From an uncultured Clostridia bacterium (GTDB lineage: Bacteria > Bacillota > Clostridia > Lachnospirales > Lachnospiraceae), in NCBI GenBank assembly GCA_947304065.1, contig CAMZAI010000057.1, positions 1-13,466 of the forward strand: a stretch of DNA of 13,466 nucleotides. The letters are read 5' to 3'. Position 1 is the stretch's first letter. Each line of letters begins with the position of its first letter. The notes beneath the pieces are model-generated. The model made no database searches. It worked only from the letters and a program-made list of their open reading frames with translations, and was not told where the DNA came from. Below are positions 6,890-13,466 of this stretch, piece after piece. Made by a program: the position numbers and the translations under genes.

Positions 6890-8878
6890 ATGAACGAAAA
6901 CAGTAAGGAAACATACAGACTTGACGCGAAGGACAGGCTGATAAATGTCCTTCTTTATGCGGTAACACTTGCGCTGCTCGGGACGATGGCCCTGCAGCTT
7001 CACAATCCGCCGGTTCTCGACGAGGTCGGGACCATGGCAAATACGGCGTTTCTGGCCGGCTACGACTGGACCGAGTGCGTGGCGTCGATGGGTAACCATT
7101 ATTACAAGCTCGGAATGCCGCTGCTCTATTATCCCGCATTTATGCTGATCAGCGATCCCTTTGTTCTGTACAAGGTGTGCATTTTCATCAACACGGTACT
7201 GATCAGCTTTGTTCCGGTCTTTGCGTATACGATCGTGAGGAAGCATATGCTTCCCACTTCGAAGATCGCGACGGGTACGGTGCTCACGGACAGGGTGATC
7301 CCCGCGCTTCTTGCTTTGGCGGTGGGACTGCTGCCTTCGGTAGACTTGCATTCGCTCTACGCAAAGTCGGATCCGATGCTCATTTTCCTCGCATGGCCGA
7401 TCTCGCTCTGCATCCTTGAGGGACTCGACGCCGTAAGGAACGATGACAAAAAGAGAAGTTATTTCTATTCGATACTTGCCGGCTTCCTTTCGGTATACGC
7501 ATATTTTTCGCATACCCGCGGAATCGTAGTTATCATCGCGCTGGTCATGACCAACGCGTGCATGCATCTGTTCACGAGGAAGAAGCCTTTCGCGTGGATC
7601 CCTTATATCGCATCGACCGGAGCGTTCATGGTACTTGAGCGCATCGTGTCGGGAGTTATCAAGAGAAATGTTCTGATCTACGGAACTAAACACGGAACGC
7701 TCGACAGCGCGGGACTCGGAGAGCTGAAGAACCTCGCGTCGAGGAGCGGCATCCTTTCGATGGTCAAGCTTCTCATCGGATGGCTGTACAATGTATTTGC
7801 GGCATCCTACGGTATGATCATCATCGGACTTTTTGTCACGATCTATCTGATATTCAAGACCTTTGCATATAAAAAGGCGTACGGCTCGCGCGAGGCTATT
7901 CCCTATAAGGAGACCGCGTTCGCGGCGTTCAGCTTTCTCAACTTCTGCGGTTCGTTCGCGATGGGAGCGCTGTTCTTCTTCCGCCCCGTGCATCAGTTTT
8001 TCCTGAATACGGACAGCGGACGCGCGGACAGAGTCGTGTTTGGCAGATACACGGTGTGCACGGTCGGACCCGTGGTGCTGATCGCGCTGTTCTGCCTTAT
8101 CTACAGGAGTGACCTGCTGGGCATAAAGACCAAGATCGTATCGGTATGCTGCTACGCGGTCATTTTCCTGCTGTTTGTTTTCTACGTTTCACCGTGGATC
8201 GACGGGCACAGCGCGAACTCGAGATATTTCATCTCGCTGTGCACCTTTATGAAGTATCCTTACGAGGGCGGGACTTCGGCCGTGATCGAGAATATGTGCA
8301 CGGCGCTCCGGTACGCGGGAGAGCTGGCGTTCGGTATTTTCGCGGCTATTCTGTTCCTTTCGTTCAAAGTCGGGGACAAGGGCTCCGAGCTTTACGCGAA
8401 GATCAGGAATCCGCTGATGCTTGGCGTCGTGGCAGTCTATTCGGTGATCGTCATTCTCGTGAACTTTACCGGCGCAAGGCTTGCGCGTGATACTTTCCTT
8501 TACGGACGCGTCAGCAAGACGGCTTCTGTACTTAACGATATCGCGGACAATACCGACATTGAGGAGAAATATCCGTTTGTCTTCGTTATCGACACCAATC
8601 TGAACATCAAGCATCACCAGGCGGCGTCGATTGCATATAATTTCGGAACCTATAAGACCCGCGTTGCGGATATGGACAATATGTTCATTGTCGCAAAGAA
8701 GGGCAGATTCTTAAGCCGTTACTGTGACGACGATTATTATCTGCTCGACAGCTTCGATTACAAGAAGGCAAATAAGGATATTGTTTACGTAAAGGGTGAC
8801 GAGCTGGCGGCGGAACTTGAAGCCGCGGGCTACAGTCTTACAAAATATGACGGAGAGCTCACTTCGGGCAAGCACTGA
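6890..8878 (+). CDS. Polytopic membrane protein, GT-C glycosyltransferase-like (paralogue 2)
   Basis: This 662-residue protein is a clear paralogue of the one at 3179 and shares its whole plan. There is a first membrane helix at about 17-36, then an outer loop with D44-E45 in PPVLDEVGT. Many hydrophobic segments follow up to about 520, with HTRG at 208-211 and RADRVVFGRY at 378-387. A soluble C-terminal domain from about 525 contains DSFDYKKANKDIVYVKGDEL. In the last 48 residues I count 27 identical positions against paralogue 1. In the membrane part, similarity is concentrated in the loops that would carry active-site residues. The probable role is transfer of a sugar from a polyprenyl-phosphate donor on the outside of the membrane, by analogy with GT-C enzymes; neither donor nor acceptor can be read from sequence. 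The start ATG 6890 has AGAGGAA about 6 bases upstream. It is the first gene of the right-hand operon, behind the TATAAT promoter; the GT2 gene starts 39 bases downstream. Confidence 0.86.
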   Translation: MNENSKETYRLDAKDRLINVLLYAVTLALLGTMALQLHNPPVLDEVGTMANTAFLAGYDWTECVASMGNHYYKLGMPLLYYPAFMLISDPFVLYKVCIFINTVLISFVPVFAYTIVRKHMLPTSKIATGTVLTDRVIPALLALAVGLLPSVDLHSLYAKSDPMLIFLAWPISLCILEGLDAVRNDDKKRSYFYSILAGFLSVYAYFSHTRGIVVIIALVMTNACMHLFTRKKPFAWIPYIASTGAFMVLERIVSGVIKRNVLIYGTKHGTLDSAGLGELKNLASRSGILSMVKLLIGWLYNVFAASYGMIIIGLFVTIYLIFKTFAYKKAYGSREAIPYKETAFAAFSFLNFCGSFAMGALFFFRPVHQFFLNTDSGRADRVVFGRYTVCTVGPVVLIALFCLIYRSDLLGIKTKIVSVCCYAVIFLLFVFYVSPWIDGHSANSRYFISLCTFMKYPYEGGTSAVIENMCTALRYAGELAFGIFAAILFLSFKVGDKGSELYAKIRNPLMLGVVAVYSVIVILVNFTGARLARDTFLYGRVSKTASVLNDIADNTDIEEKYPFVFVIDTNLNIKHHQAASIAYNFGTYKTRVADMDNMFIVAKKGRFLSRYCDDDYYLLDSFDYKKANKDIVYVKGDELAAELEAAGYSLTKYDGELTSGKH

Positions 8879-8917
8879 TCCGAAGAAGAGCACCGGGCAA
8901 GAGACAGGAGAGAGAGT

Positions 8918-9910
8918 ATGAAACTGATAATCCAGATTCCCTGCTATAACGAAGCAGAGACACTTACCATCGCGCTTGACGCGCTGCCGAAGCATATTGA
9001 CGGCATTGACAAGATCGAATATCTGATCATTAACGACGGAAGCAAGGACGACACCGTAAAGGTCGCAAAGGAATGGGGAGTCGACTATGTCGTTCATTTC
9101 TGCAAGAACAAGGGACTTGCGAAGGGCTTCATGGCCGGTATCGACGCTTGCTTAAGGAACGGCGCCGACATCATCGTAAATACCGACGCGGACAACCAGT
9201 ACTGCGGCGAGGATATCGAGAAGCTTGTCCGTCCGATCCTTGAGAAGAAGGCGGATATCGTCATCGGAGAGAGACCGATCGACCAGACCGCGCATTTTTC
9301 GCCTCTTAAGAAAAAGCTTCAGCATCTCGGCAGCTGGACCGTGCGCGTTGCATCGGATACCGATATTCCGGACGCGCCCAGCGGATTCAGGGCGTACAGC
9401 AGGGACGCTGCGCTGAGGCTTAATGTTACGAATAAGTACACCTACACGCTGGAGACCATTATCCAGGCCGGCAATAACCGCATCCCGATGGAGTCGGTTC
9501 CGATCAGGACCAATCCCGAGCTGCGCAAGTCGAGACTTTTCCACAGCATGTTCGGCTATATCAAGAAGTCGTCGATCACGATCCTGCGCTCATATCTGAT
9601 GTATAAGCCGCTCAAGTTCTTCGGCATCATCGGAACGATACTGAACGTTCTGGGTCTGGGACTGGCGATCAGATACATTGTCTACAAGTGCATGGGCGAA
9701 GGCGCGGGCCATATCCAGTCGCTGATCGTGATGGCCGTGTTCTTCATGGTCGGCATCATTACTTATCTGCTGGGACTGCTGGCCGACGTTATCGCTTCGA
9801 ACCGCAAGATACTCGAGGATGTCCAGTACCATGTGAGACGTGCGGAGTACGATATTTACGAGATGAAGACGAAGCAGGAAAAAGAAGAGGGCGTAAAGGA
9901 TGCAAAATGA
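8918..9910 (+). CDS. GT2 family glycosyltransferase, Dpm1/GtrB-like, membrane-anchored
   Basis: This 330-residue protein has a cytoplasmic GT-A domain followed by membrane helices. The nucleotide-sugar site is visible as IPCYNEAET (7-15), INDGSKDDT (38-46), NKGLAKGFMAG (64-74) and the metal-binding D-A-D in VNTDADNQY (87-95). SGFRAYS at 155-161 is the acceptor-side motif common in polyprenyl-phosphate sugar synthases. Two hydrophobic segments follow at about 232-256 and 266-290, then a charged tail. This layout fits enzymes that move a sugar from a UDP- or GDP-sugar onto polyprenyl phosphate, supplying GT-C transferases such as the candidates at 3179 and 6890. The sugar is unknown. The start ATG 8918 has AGGAG 7 bases upstream. 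The stop overlaps the next gene by 11 bases, so the two are probably translationally coupled. Confidence 0.93.
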   Translation: MKLIIQIPCYNEAETLTIALDALPKHIDGIDKIEYLIINDGSKDDTVKVAKEWGVDYVVHFCKNKGLAKGFMAGIDACLRNGADIIVNTDADNQYCGEDIEKLVRPILEKKADIVIGERPIDQTAHFSPLKKKLQHLGSWTVRVASDTDIPDAPSGFRAYSRDAALRLNVTNKYTYTLETIIQAGNNRIPMESVPIRTNPELRKSRLFHSMFGYIKKSSITILRSYLMYKPLKFFGIIGTILNVLGLGLAIRYIVYKCMGEGAGHIQSLIVMAVFFMVGIITYLLGLLADVIASNRKILEDVQYHVRRAEYDIYEMKTKQEKEEGVKDAK

Positions 9911-12266
9911 TCCGAATCTGCGTGATATAAATATTGCGATCACCGCTGCGAGCTACAGCGGAAACAAGGGCGCCGCCGCGATGCTGCAGAGCTCGATAAA
10001 GCAGCTGTATGCGCGTTACGGCAGCAGGCTGAACATTAAGCTTATGTCGGTTTATCCCGGCGAGGACCGCAGGCAGCTGCCCCATGATTTTGTCAAGGTG
10101 GTTCCCTGCAAGCCCGAGAGACTTCTGTTTATCGCATTTCCTCTTGCGATCCTTTACAGAGGGCTCGGCTGGATCCCCGGCGTGAAGAGGCTTCTATGCA
10201 AGAACAAGATCCTCCGCGCTTACAGCGAGACGGATCTTGTAATAGACGAGGCGGGCATTTCCTTTGTGGACAGCAGGGGATTTGTCATGAATACCTATGC
10301 CTTCGTGACGATGGCGGTTCCCATGCTGATGAAGGTTCCGGTAGTTAAGTATTCGCAGGCGATGGGTACCTTTAAAAACGGCTGGAACAGATTCCTCGCG
10401 AAATGGATCCTTCCGAAGATGAAGCTGATCTGCGCGCGCGGCAAGGGCACGCTCGACAATCTGGCCGGCATCGGCATTAAGGAAAATGTGAGGCTCTGCG
10501 CCGACGGCGCATTTACGATGGAGGACGATGAGGCGATCGCGAAGCTCGTTGCCGAGGCGACCGCTAAGGATGCGTTCTTCAATACAGAGGGCGAGAACAG
10601 GCTCGTCGGACTTTCCGTCAGCTCGGTTGTGGACGGAAAGTGCGCGAAGCAGGGCATCGACTATCGCAAGTCGATGGTTGATTTTGTCGATTACCTGACC
10701 GACAACGGCTACAAGGTAATGATCATCGCGAACGCAGCCCGCATCAAGAGCGAGAAGCCCAGGAACAACGACCTGCTGGTCGGCGACGACATTTATTCAA
10801 GAGTAAAGAACAAGGACGCGGTCCGCTGGTATCACAAGGAGATGGACGCCGAGGAGATCCGCGAATATATCGGACGCTGCAGATTCCTTGTTGCGTCGCG
10901 CTTCCACGCAATGATCGGCGCGCTTCAGCGCAAATGTCCCGTTCTCCTGATCGGCTGGAGCCACAAGTATCAGGAAGTGCTCGACATGTTCGGGCTCGGA
11001 CAGTATGCGATCGATTTCTCGAAGCTCGAGCTTTCTTCCTTTATAGAGGAGTTCAAGCGTTTCGAGGTGGCCGAGGGCGAGATCCGCTCCAGGCTTGACA
11101 GCGAGAACTACGGAGCGGTTATGGACAGCTCCGCGAACAATATCAGATTCATTTCTGAGGTCATCGACAAGGTTGTTGCAGTTCCGAAGAAGACAAAGAA
11201 GCTTCTCGACGTGCAGAACCCCGGAAAGTACATGGGCTCTTTCGTAAAGTGCCGCATGGGCTACGCAGCCGACGAGAATATCCGTGCGAACGCAGCTTCC
11301 GGCGGAATGATCACCGCGCTGCTCGTCAACTGGCTCGAGACCGGGAAGATCGACGGCGCCTGGGTCAGCAAGACGGCGTTTGAAGACGGAAAACTTACCT
11401 ATAAGACATTTATCGCCACGACCAAAGAAGAGATAATGGACTGCTCATCGAGCGTTTACATGGAAATGCCGCTGATGAAGCATATCGACATACTCCGCAA
11501 TTTCAACGGAAAAGCAGCGGTCGTATTTACACCCTGCATGATGAGGGCCTTTAACAAGCTCTGCGAGAATGAGCCCGCGCTGAAGGAAAAGGTTGCGATC
11601 AGGCTCGGTCTGTACTGCAGCGGCAATCATACCGACAGGGCGACTACATTTTCAATGATCAAGTCGGGCATCGATCCGGCCGGCGCAGAGAGGCTTTATT
11701 ACCGAAGAGGTCACTGGAGAGGCGAGTCCACCGTTATTTATAAGGACGGAAGCGAGAAGAACTTCTCTTATACAAAGACCATCTGCGCATACAAGAACGC
11801 GTACTTCTTCGAGAAGCCCGGCTGCATGTACTGCCAGGATCATTTTGCGAATGATGCGGATATCAGCTTCGGAGACATCTGGCTGAAGTCGATGAAGAAG
11901 AACCCCATCAAGCATACCGGCTGCATCATCCGCAGCGAAAAGGCGCTTGAGATGTACAACGCCGCGGCGGCAGCAGGCGCGATAGTCGAGAGACATATGA
12001 GCTCGACCGAGGCGATCAAGAGCCAGAAGCGCGCTCTCGTGTTCAAGTTCAACGCAGCGAAGGCAAAGGCAAAGGATATAGAGCGCAGGGGCGGAAAGTC
12101 AGAGCTCGACACCACGTCAAGATGCAAGTGGAATCACAGACTTGCCTACAGACTTGCGGAGAAGAACAGACGCTATTCCGAGGAACATCCGGACAAGCTG
12201 TTAAAGAAGCCCATGTGGCTTATCTACTATTATATGTGCTTTATCAGAGTGCTCCTGAGCTTCTGA
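9900..12266 (+). CDS. Fusion: polysaccharide pyruvyl transferase + FrhB-like (F420 hydrogenase beta) domain
   Basis: This 788-residue protein joins two families usually encoded separately. Residues 1 to about 425 fit polysaccharide pyruvyl transferase (PF04230): SYSGNKGAAAM (18-28), ARGKGTLDNL (179-188), LCADGAF (199-205), and near the end the hallmark SRFHA (333-337) followed by CPVLLIGWSHKY. After a short linker, residues 445 to about 720 fit the FrhB/FdhB beta-subunit family (PF04422/PF04432): ASGGMITALL (466-475), FTPCMMRAF (543-551, usually GTPCQ), LYCSGN (571-576), and GCMYCQDHFANDADISFGDI (641-660). The N-terminal ferredoxin domain often found in FrhB-type enzymes is absent. The C-terminus ends in a hydrophobic stretch (772-788). 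Such FrhB-like proteins are frequent beside pyruvyl transferases in surface polysaccharide loci, where their reaction is poorly defined. No F420 use is implied. The start ATG 9900 overlaps the GT2 gene; a GAGG lies at 9887-9890. No frameshift or stop interrupts the join. Confidence 0.88.
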   Translation: MQNDPNLRDINIAITAASYSGNKGAAAMLQSSIKQLYARYGSRLNIKLMSVYPGEDRRQLPHDFVKVVPCKPERLLFIAFPLAILYRGLGWIPGVKRLLCKNKILRAYSETDLVIDEAGISFVDSRGFVMNTYAFVTMAVPMLMKVPVVKYSQAMGTFKNGWNRFLAKWILPKMKLICARGKGTLDNLAGIGIKENVRLCADGAFTMEDDEAIAKLVAEATAKDAFFNTEGENRLVGLSVSSVVDGKCAKQGIDYRKSMVDFVDYLTDNGYKVMIIANAARIKSEKPRNNDLLVGDDIYSRVKNKDAVRWYHKEMDAEEIREYIGRCRFLVASRFHAMIGALQRKCPVLLIGWSHKYQEVLDMFGLGQYAIDFSKLELSSFIEEFKRFEVAEGEIRSRLDSENYGAVMDSSANNIRFISEVIDKVVAVPKKTKKLLDVQNPGKYMGSFVKCRMGYAADENIRANAASGGMITALLVNWLETGKIDGAWVSKTAFEDGKLTYKTFIATTKEEIMDCSSSVYMEMPLMKHIDILRNFNGKAAVVFTPCMMRAFNKLCENEPALKEKVAIRLGLYCSGNHTDRATTFSMIKSGIDPAGAERLYYRRGHWRGESTVIYKDGSEKNFSYTKTICAYKNAYFFEKPGCMYCQDHFANDADISFGDIWLKSMKKNPIKHTGCIIRSEKALEMYNAAAAAGAIVERHMSSTEAIKSQKRALVFKFNAAKAKAKDIERRGGKSELDTTSRCKWNHRLAYRLAEKNRRYSEEHPDKLLKKPMWLIYYYMCFIRVLLSF

Positions 12267-12273
12267 GTTGATC

Positions 12274-12293
12274 GCCCGGGTGCAGAGCCGGGC
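12274..12293 (+). other. Small intergenic hairpin within the operon
   Basis: GCCCGG (12274-12279) pairs with CCGGGC (12288-12293) around an 8-base loop, in the 76-base gap between the fusion gene and the flippase-like gene. No T run follows, so it is not a standard terminator. It might slow readthrough or protect an mRNA end. Confidence 0.35.
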
Positions 12294-12342
12294 AGTGATG
12301 TGAAAAACAGTCTGATATTTATGTCAGTACAAAGGAACGGAA

Positions 12343-13389
12343 ATGGAAGACAAGGAAATATCCGAAAACAATACACAGGAAGAAATAAAGAATACGGAGA
12401 CTGAGGACACAGTTAATACCTCGTCCCCCAAGAAGAAGACAAAGAAGGACAGGATACTGCAGATCGTCAAGATCGTATTCCTCGTGGCCGTCTTTGCTTT
12501 CATGGGCAGATATTTCTACAGGAACTGGGACGATATCAAGAATCTTGACATGAAGCTCAACTGGGGAATATTCGCCGGATCGATGCTTCTGTACTTTGCC
12601 TACAAGCTGATGCTTGCGGGACTGTGGCATTATATCACTTATCTTTACAATGCTTCGATCAGGCTGCCCGACGCGATCACCGCATATCTGTACTCGATCC
12701 TCGGAAAGTATATTCCGGGCAAGGTATTCATGCTCGCGGCGCGTATTCCTCCTTATAAAGAAAAAGGAGTGCCGATCAGAAAGGTGACGGTAGCCTTCCT
12801 TTTAGAGAATGTGTGCACGCTTCTCGGCGCAGGCTTCTTATTCCTTGTATCGCTGTTCTTCTTCCCGAACGATCTGCTCAAGGATTATATGTTCGCGGTA
12901 GTTCTGTTTGTGATACTGTTCTTCATTTGCATTAACCCGAAGATCATCAATTTCTTCCTGAGGATCGTCGGCAGGCTGATGAAGAAGGATGATATGGAAA
13001 TCCCGTTCAGTTATCTTCAGATGATCAAGGTCGTTCTCCTCTTCATCTGCAACTGGATCATCGTGGGAACCGGCTTCTATATGCTGACCTGCTCCATTTA
13101 TCCGCTGCCCGTATCCCAGTGGCTCTATGTCGGAGGCATCTACGGCCTGTCCGCTATCATAGGAATCATAAGCCTGTTTGCTCCTTCGGGTATCGGAGTC
13201 CGCGAGGGTATCCTGATCCTCGGCCTCAATCTGATCATGCCCAATGAGTATTCGGTCATCATCAGTATAGTGTCCAGACTCTGGGCAACGATAGCCGAGC
13301 TGATACTGATCCTCGGGGCCTTCATTATAAATACAGTAAAGAAGCATAAGAAAAAAGAAAAGGAAAAACCGCAATTTTCAGAGCTATAG
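12343..13389 (+). CDS. Flippase-like membrane protein of the LPG synthase transmembrane family (PF03706/UPF0104)
   Basis: This 348-residue protein matches the membrane half of lysylphosphatidylglycerol synthase (MprF) but has no aminoacyl-transferase domain. It belongs to the stand-alone family thought to flip or otherwise handle lipids in the membrane. Signature stretches are YSILGKYIPGKVFMLAAR (117-134) and LFAPSGIGVREG (278-289), plus SRLWATIAEL (311-320). Hydrophobic segments lie at about 41-58, 74-94, 150-174, 181-197, 227-250, 261-280 and 302-330. The first 35 or so residues are an acidic tail followed by a lysine-rich patch, and the C-terminus is also lysine-rich, which suggests both ends are cytoplasmic. 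The start ATG 12343 has AAAGGA 6 bases upstream. In this setting it may translocate a glycolipid or polyprenyl-linked intermediate; this is inference. The 76-base gap before it is larger than the other gaps in the operon. Confidence 0.92.
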   Translation: MEDKEISENNTQEEIKNTETEDTVNTSSPKKKTKKDRILQIVKIVFLVAVFAFMGRYFYRNWDDIKNLDMKLNWGIFAGSMLLYFAYKLMLAGLWHYITYLYNASIRLPDAITAYLYSILGKYIPGKVFMLAARIPPYKEKGVPIRKVTVAFLLENVCTLLGAGFLFLVSLFFFPNDLLKDYMFAVVLFVILFFICINPKIINFFLRIVGRLMKKDDMEIPFSYLQMIKVVLLFICNWIIVGTGFYMLTCSIYPLPVSQWLYVGGIYGLSAIIGIISLFAPSGIGVREGILILGLNLIMPNEYSVIISIVSRLWATIAELILILGAFIINTVKKHKKKEKEKPQFSEL

Positions 13390-13466
13390 ATGCAACAGAC
13401 AAAAGAATGGCGAGTTGTATATACAATAGGCAAAATTCTCTTTCGACTCCGAGCAACAAATGCAGT
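13390..13466 (+). CDS. Possible start of a further operon gene (cut by window edge)
   Basis: An ATG immediately follows the TAG stop of the flippase-like gene (zero spacing). Its frame stays open to the window end for 25 codons, starting MQQTKEWRVVYTIGKILF. A short charged lead followed by hydrophobic residues would suit a membrane protein. Against it, there is no clear ribosome site, and three of the 25 codons are CGA, which is rare in the neighbouring genes. No family can be named from so little sequence. Confidence 0.4.
   Translation, partial: MQQTKEWRVVYTIGKILFRLRATNA

Noticed and set aside
6707..7993. A 428-codon open frame on the minus strand
   Set aside because: It covers the promoter region and the start of the GT-C-like gene on the opposite strand. 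Its translation is rich in Arg, His and Asp without hydrophobic core patterns, as expected of a shadow frame.
9900..12266. Evidence for coenzyme F420 metabolism
   Set aside because: The FrhB-family name is historical. No other F420-related gene is present, and family members occur widely in organisms without F420.
12267..12342. A promoter before the flippase-like gene
   Set aside because: TTGATC at 12268 has no -10 at proper spacing, and GATATT near 12313 has no -35. The gene is more likely served by operon readthrough.

Overview
The window looks like chromosomal DNA of an anaerobic Firmicute of the class Clostridia, most likely a Lachnospiraceae-type gut or rumen organism. This is an inference from gene content: a Gram-positive-type GyrA with a long acidic tail, a split two-subunit class I fumarase, a FolD of the divergent 'YERG / MFRPLP' type, and strong AGGAGG-like ribosome sites. 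Nothing here fixes the genus. Coding density is very high. There is no rRNA, tRNA, CRISPR array or recognisable insertion sequence.

Layout. (1) 1-1623: the 3' two thirds of gyrA, cut by the left edge, followed by a strong hairpin. (2) 1694-3198: the alpha and beta subunits of class I fumarase, overlapping by one base. (3) 3179-5125: a polytopic membrane protein of glycosyltransferase-C appearance that overlaps the end of the fumarase beta gene by 20 bases. It ends at a bidirectional terminator. (4) 5166-6668, minus strand: folD, then a SAM-dependent methyltransferase 30 bases downstream. (5) 6669-6889: a divergent, AT-rich control region with a good sigma-A-type promoter for the right-hand operon, an extended -10 for folD, and palindromes. 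(6) 6890-13466, plus strand: a second copy of the membrane protein, a membrane-anchored GT2 glycosyltransferase, a polysaccharide pyruvyl transferase fused to an FrhB-like domain, a flippase-like membrane protein, and probably the start of another gene running off the right edge.

How the genes may work together (inference). The right-hand operon and the membrane protein at 3179 look like a cell-surface glycan or glycolipid pathway. A Dpm1/GtrB-like GT2 would charge a polyprenyl-phosphate with sugar. GT-C-like membrane proteins carrying an Asp-Glu pair in the first outer loop would use such lipid-linked sugars outside the membrane. The pyruvyl transferase/FrhB fusion would decorate the sugar, and the PF03706-type membrane protein could move lipid. 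The methyltransferase belongs to a type often found beside glycosyltransferases. The unusual points are the pyruvyl transferase-FrhB fusion, the two diverged membrane-protein paralogues flanking folD and the methyltransferase, their shared C-terminal extracytoplasmic domain, the coupling of one paralogue to fumarase, and a FolD lacking the lysine and glutamine expected in its active site.
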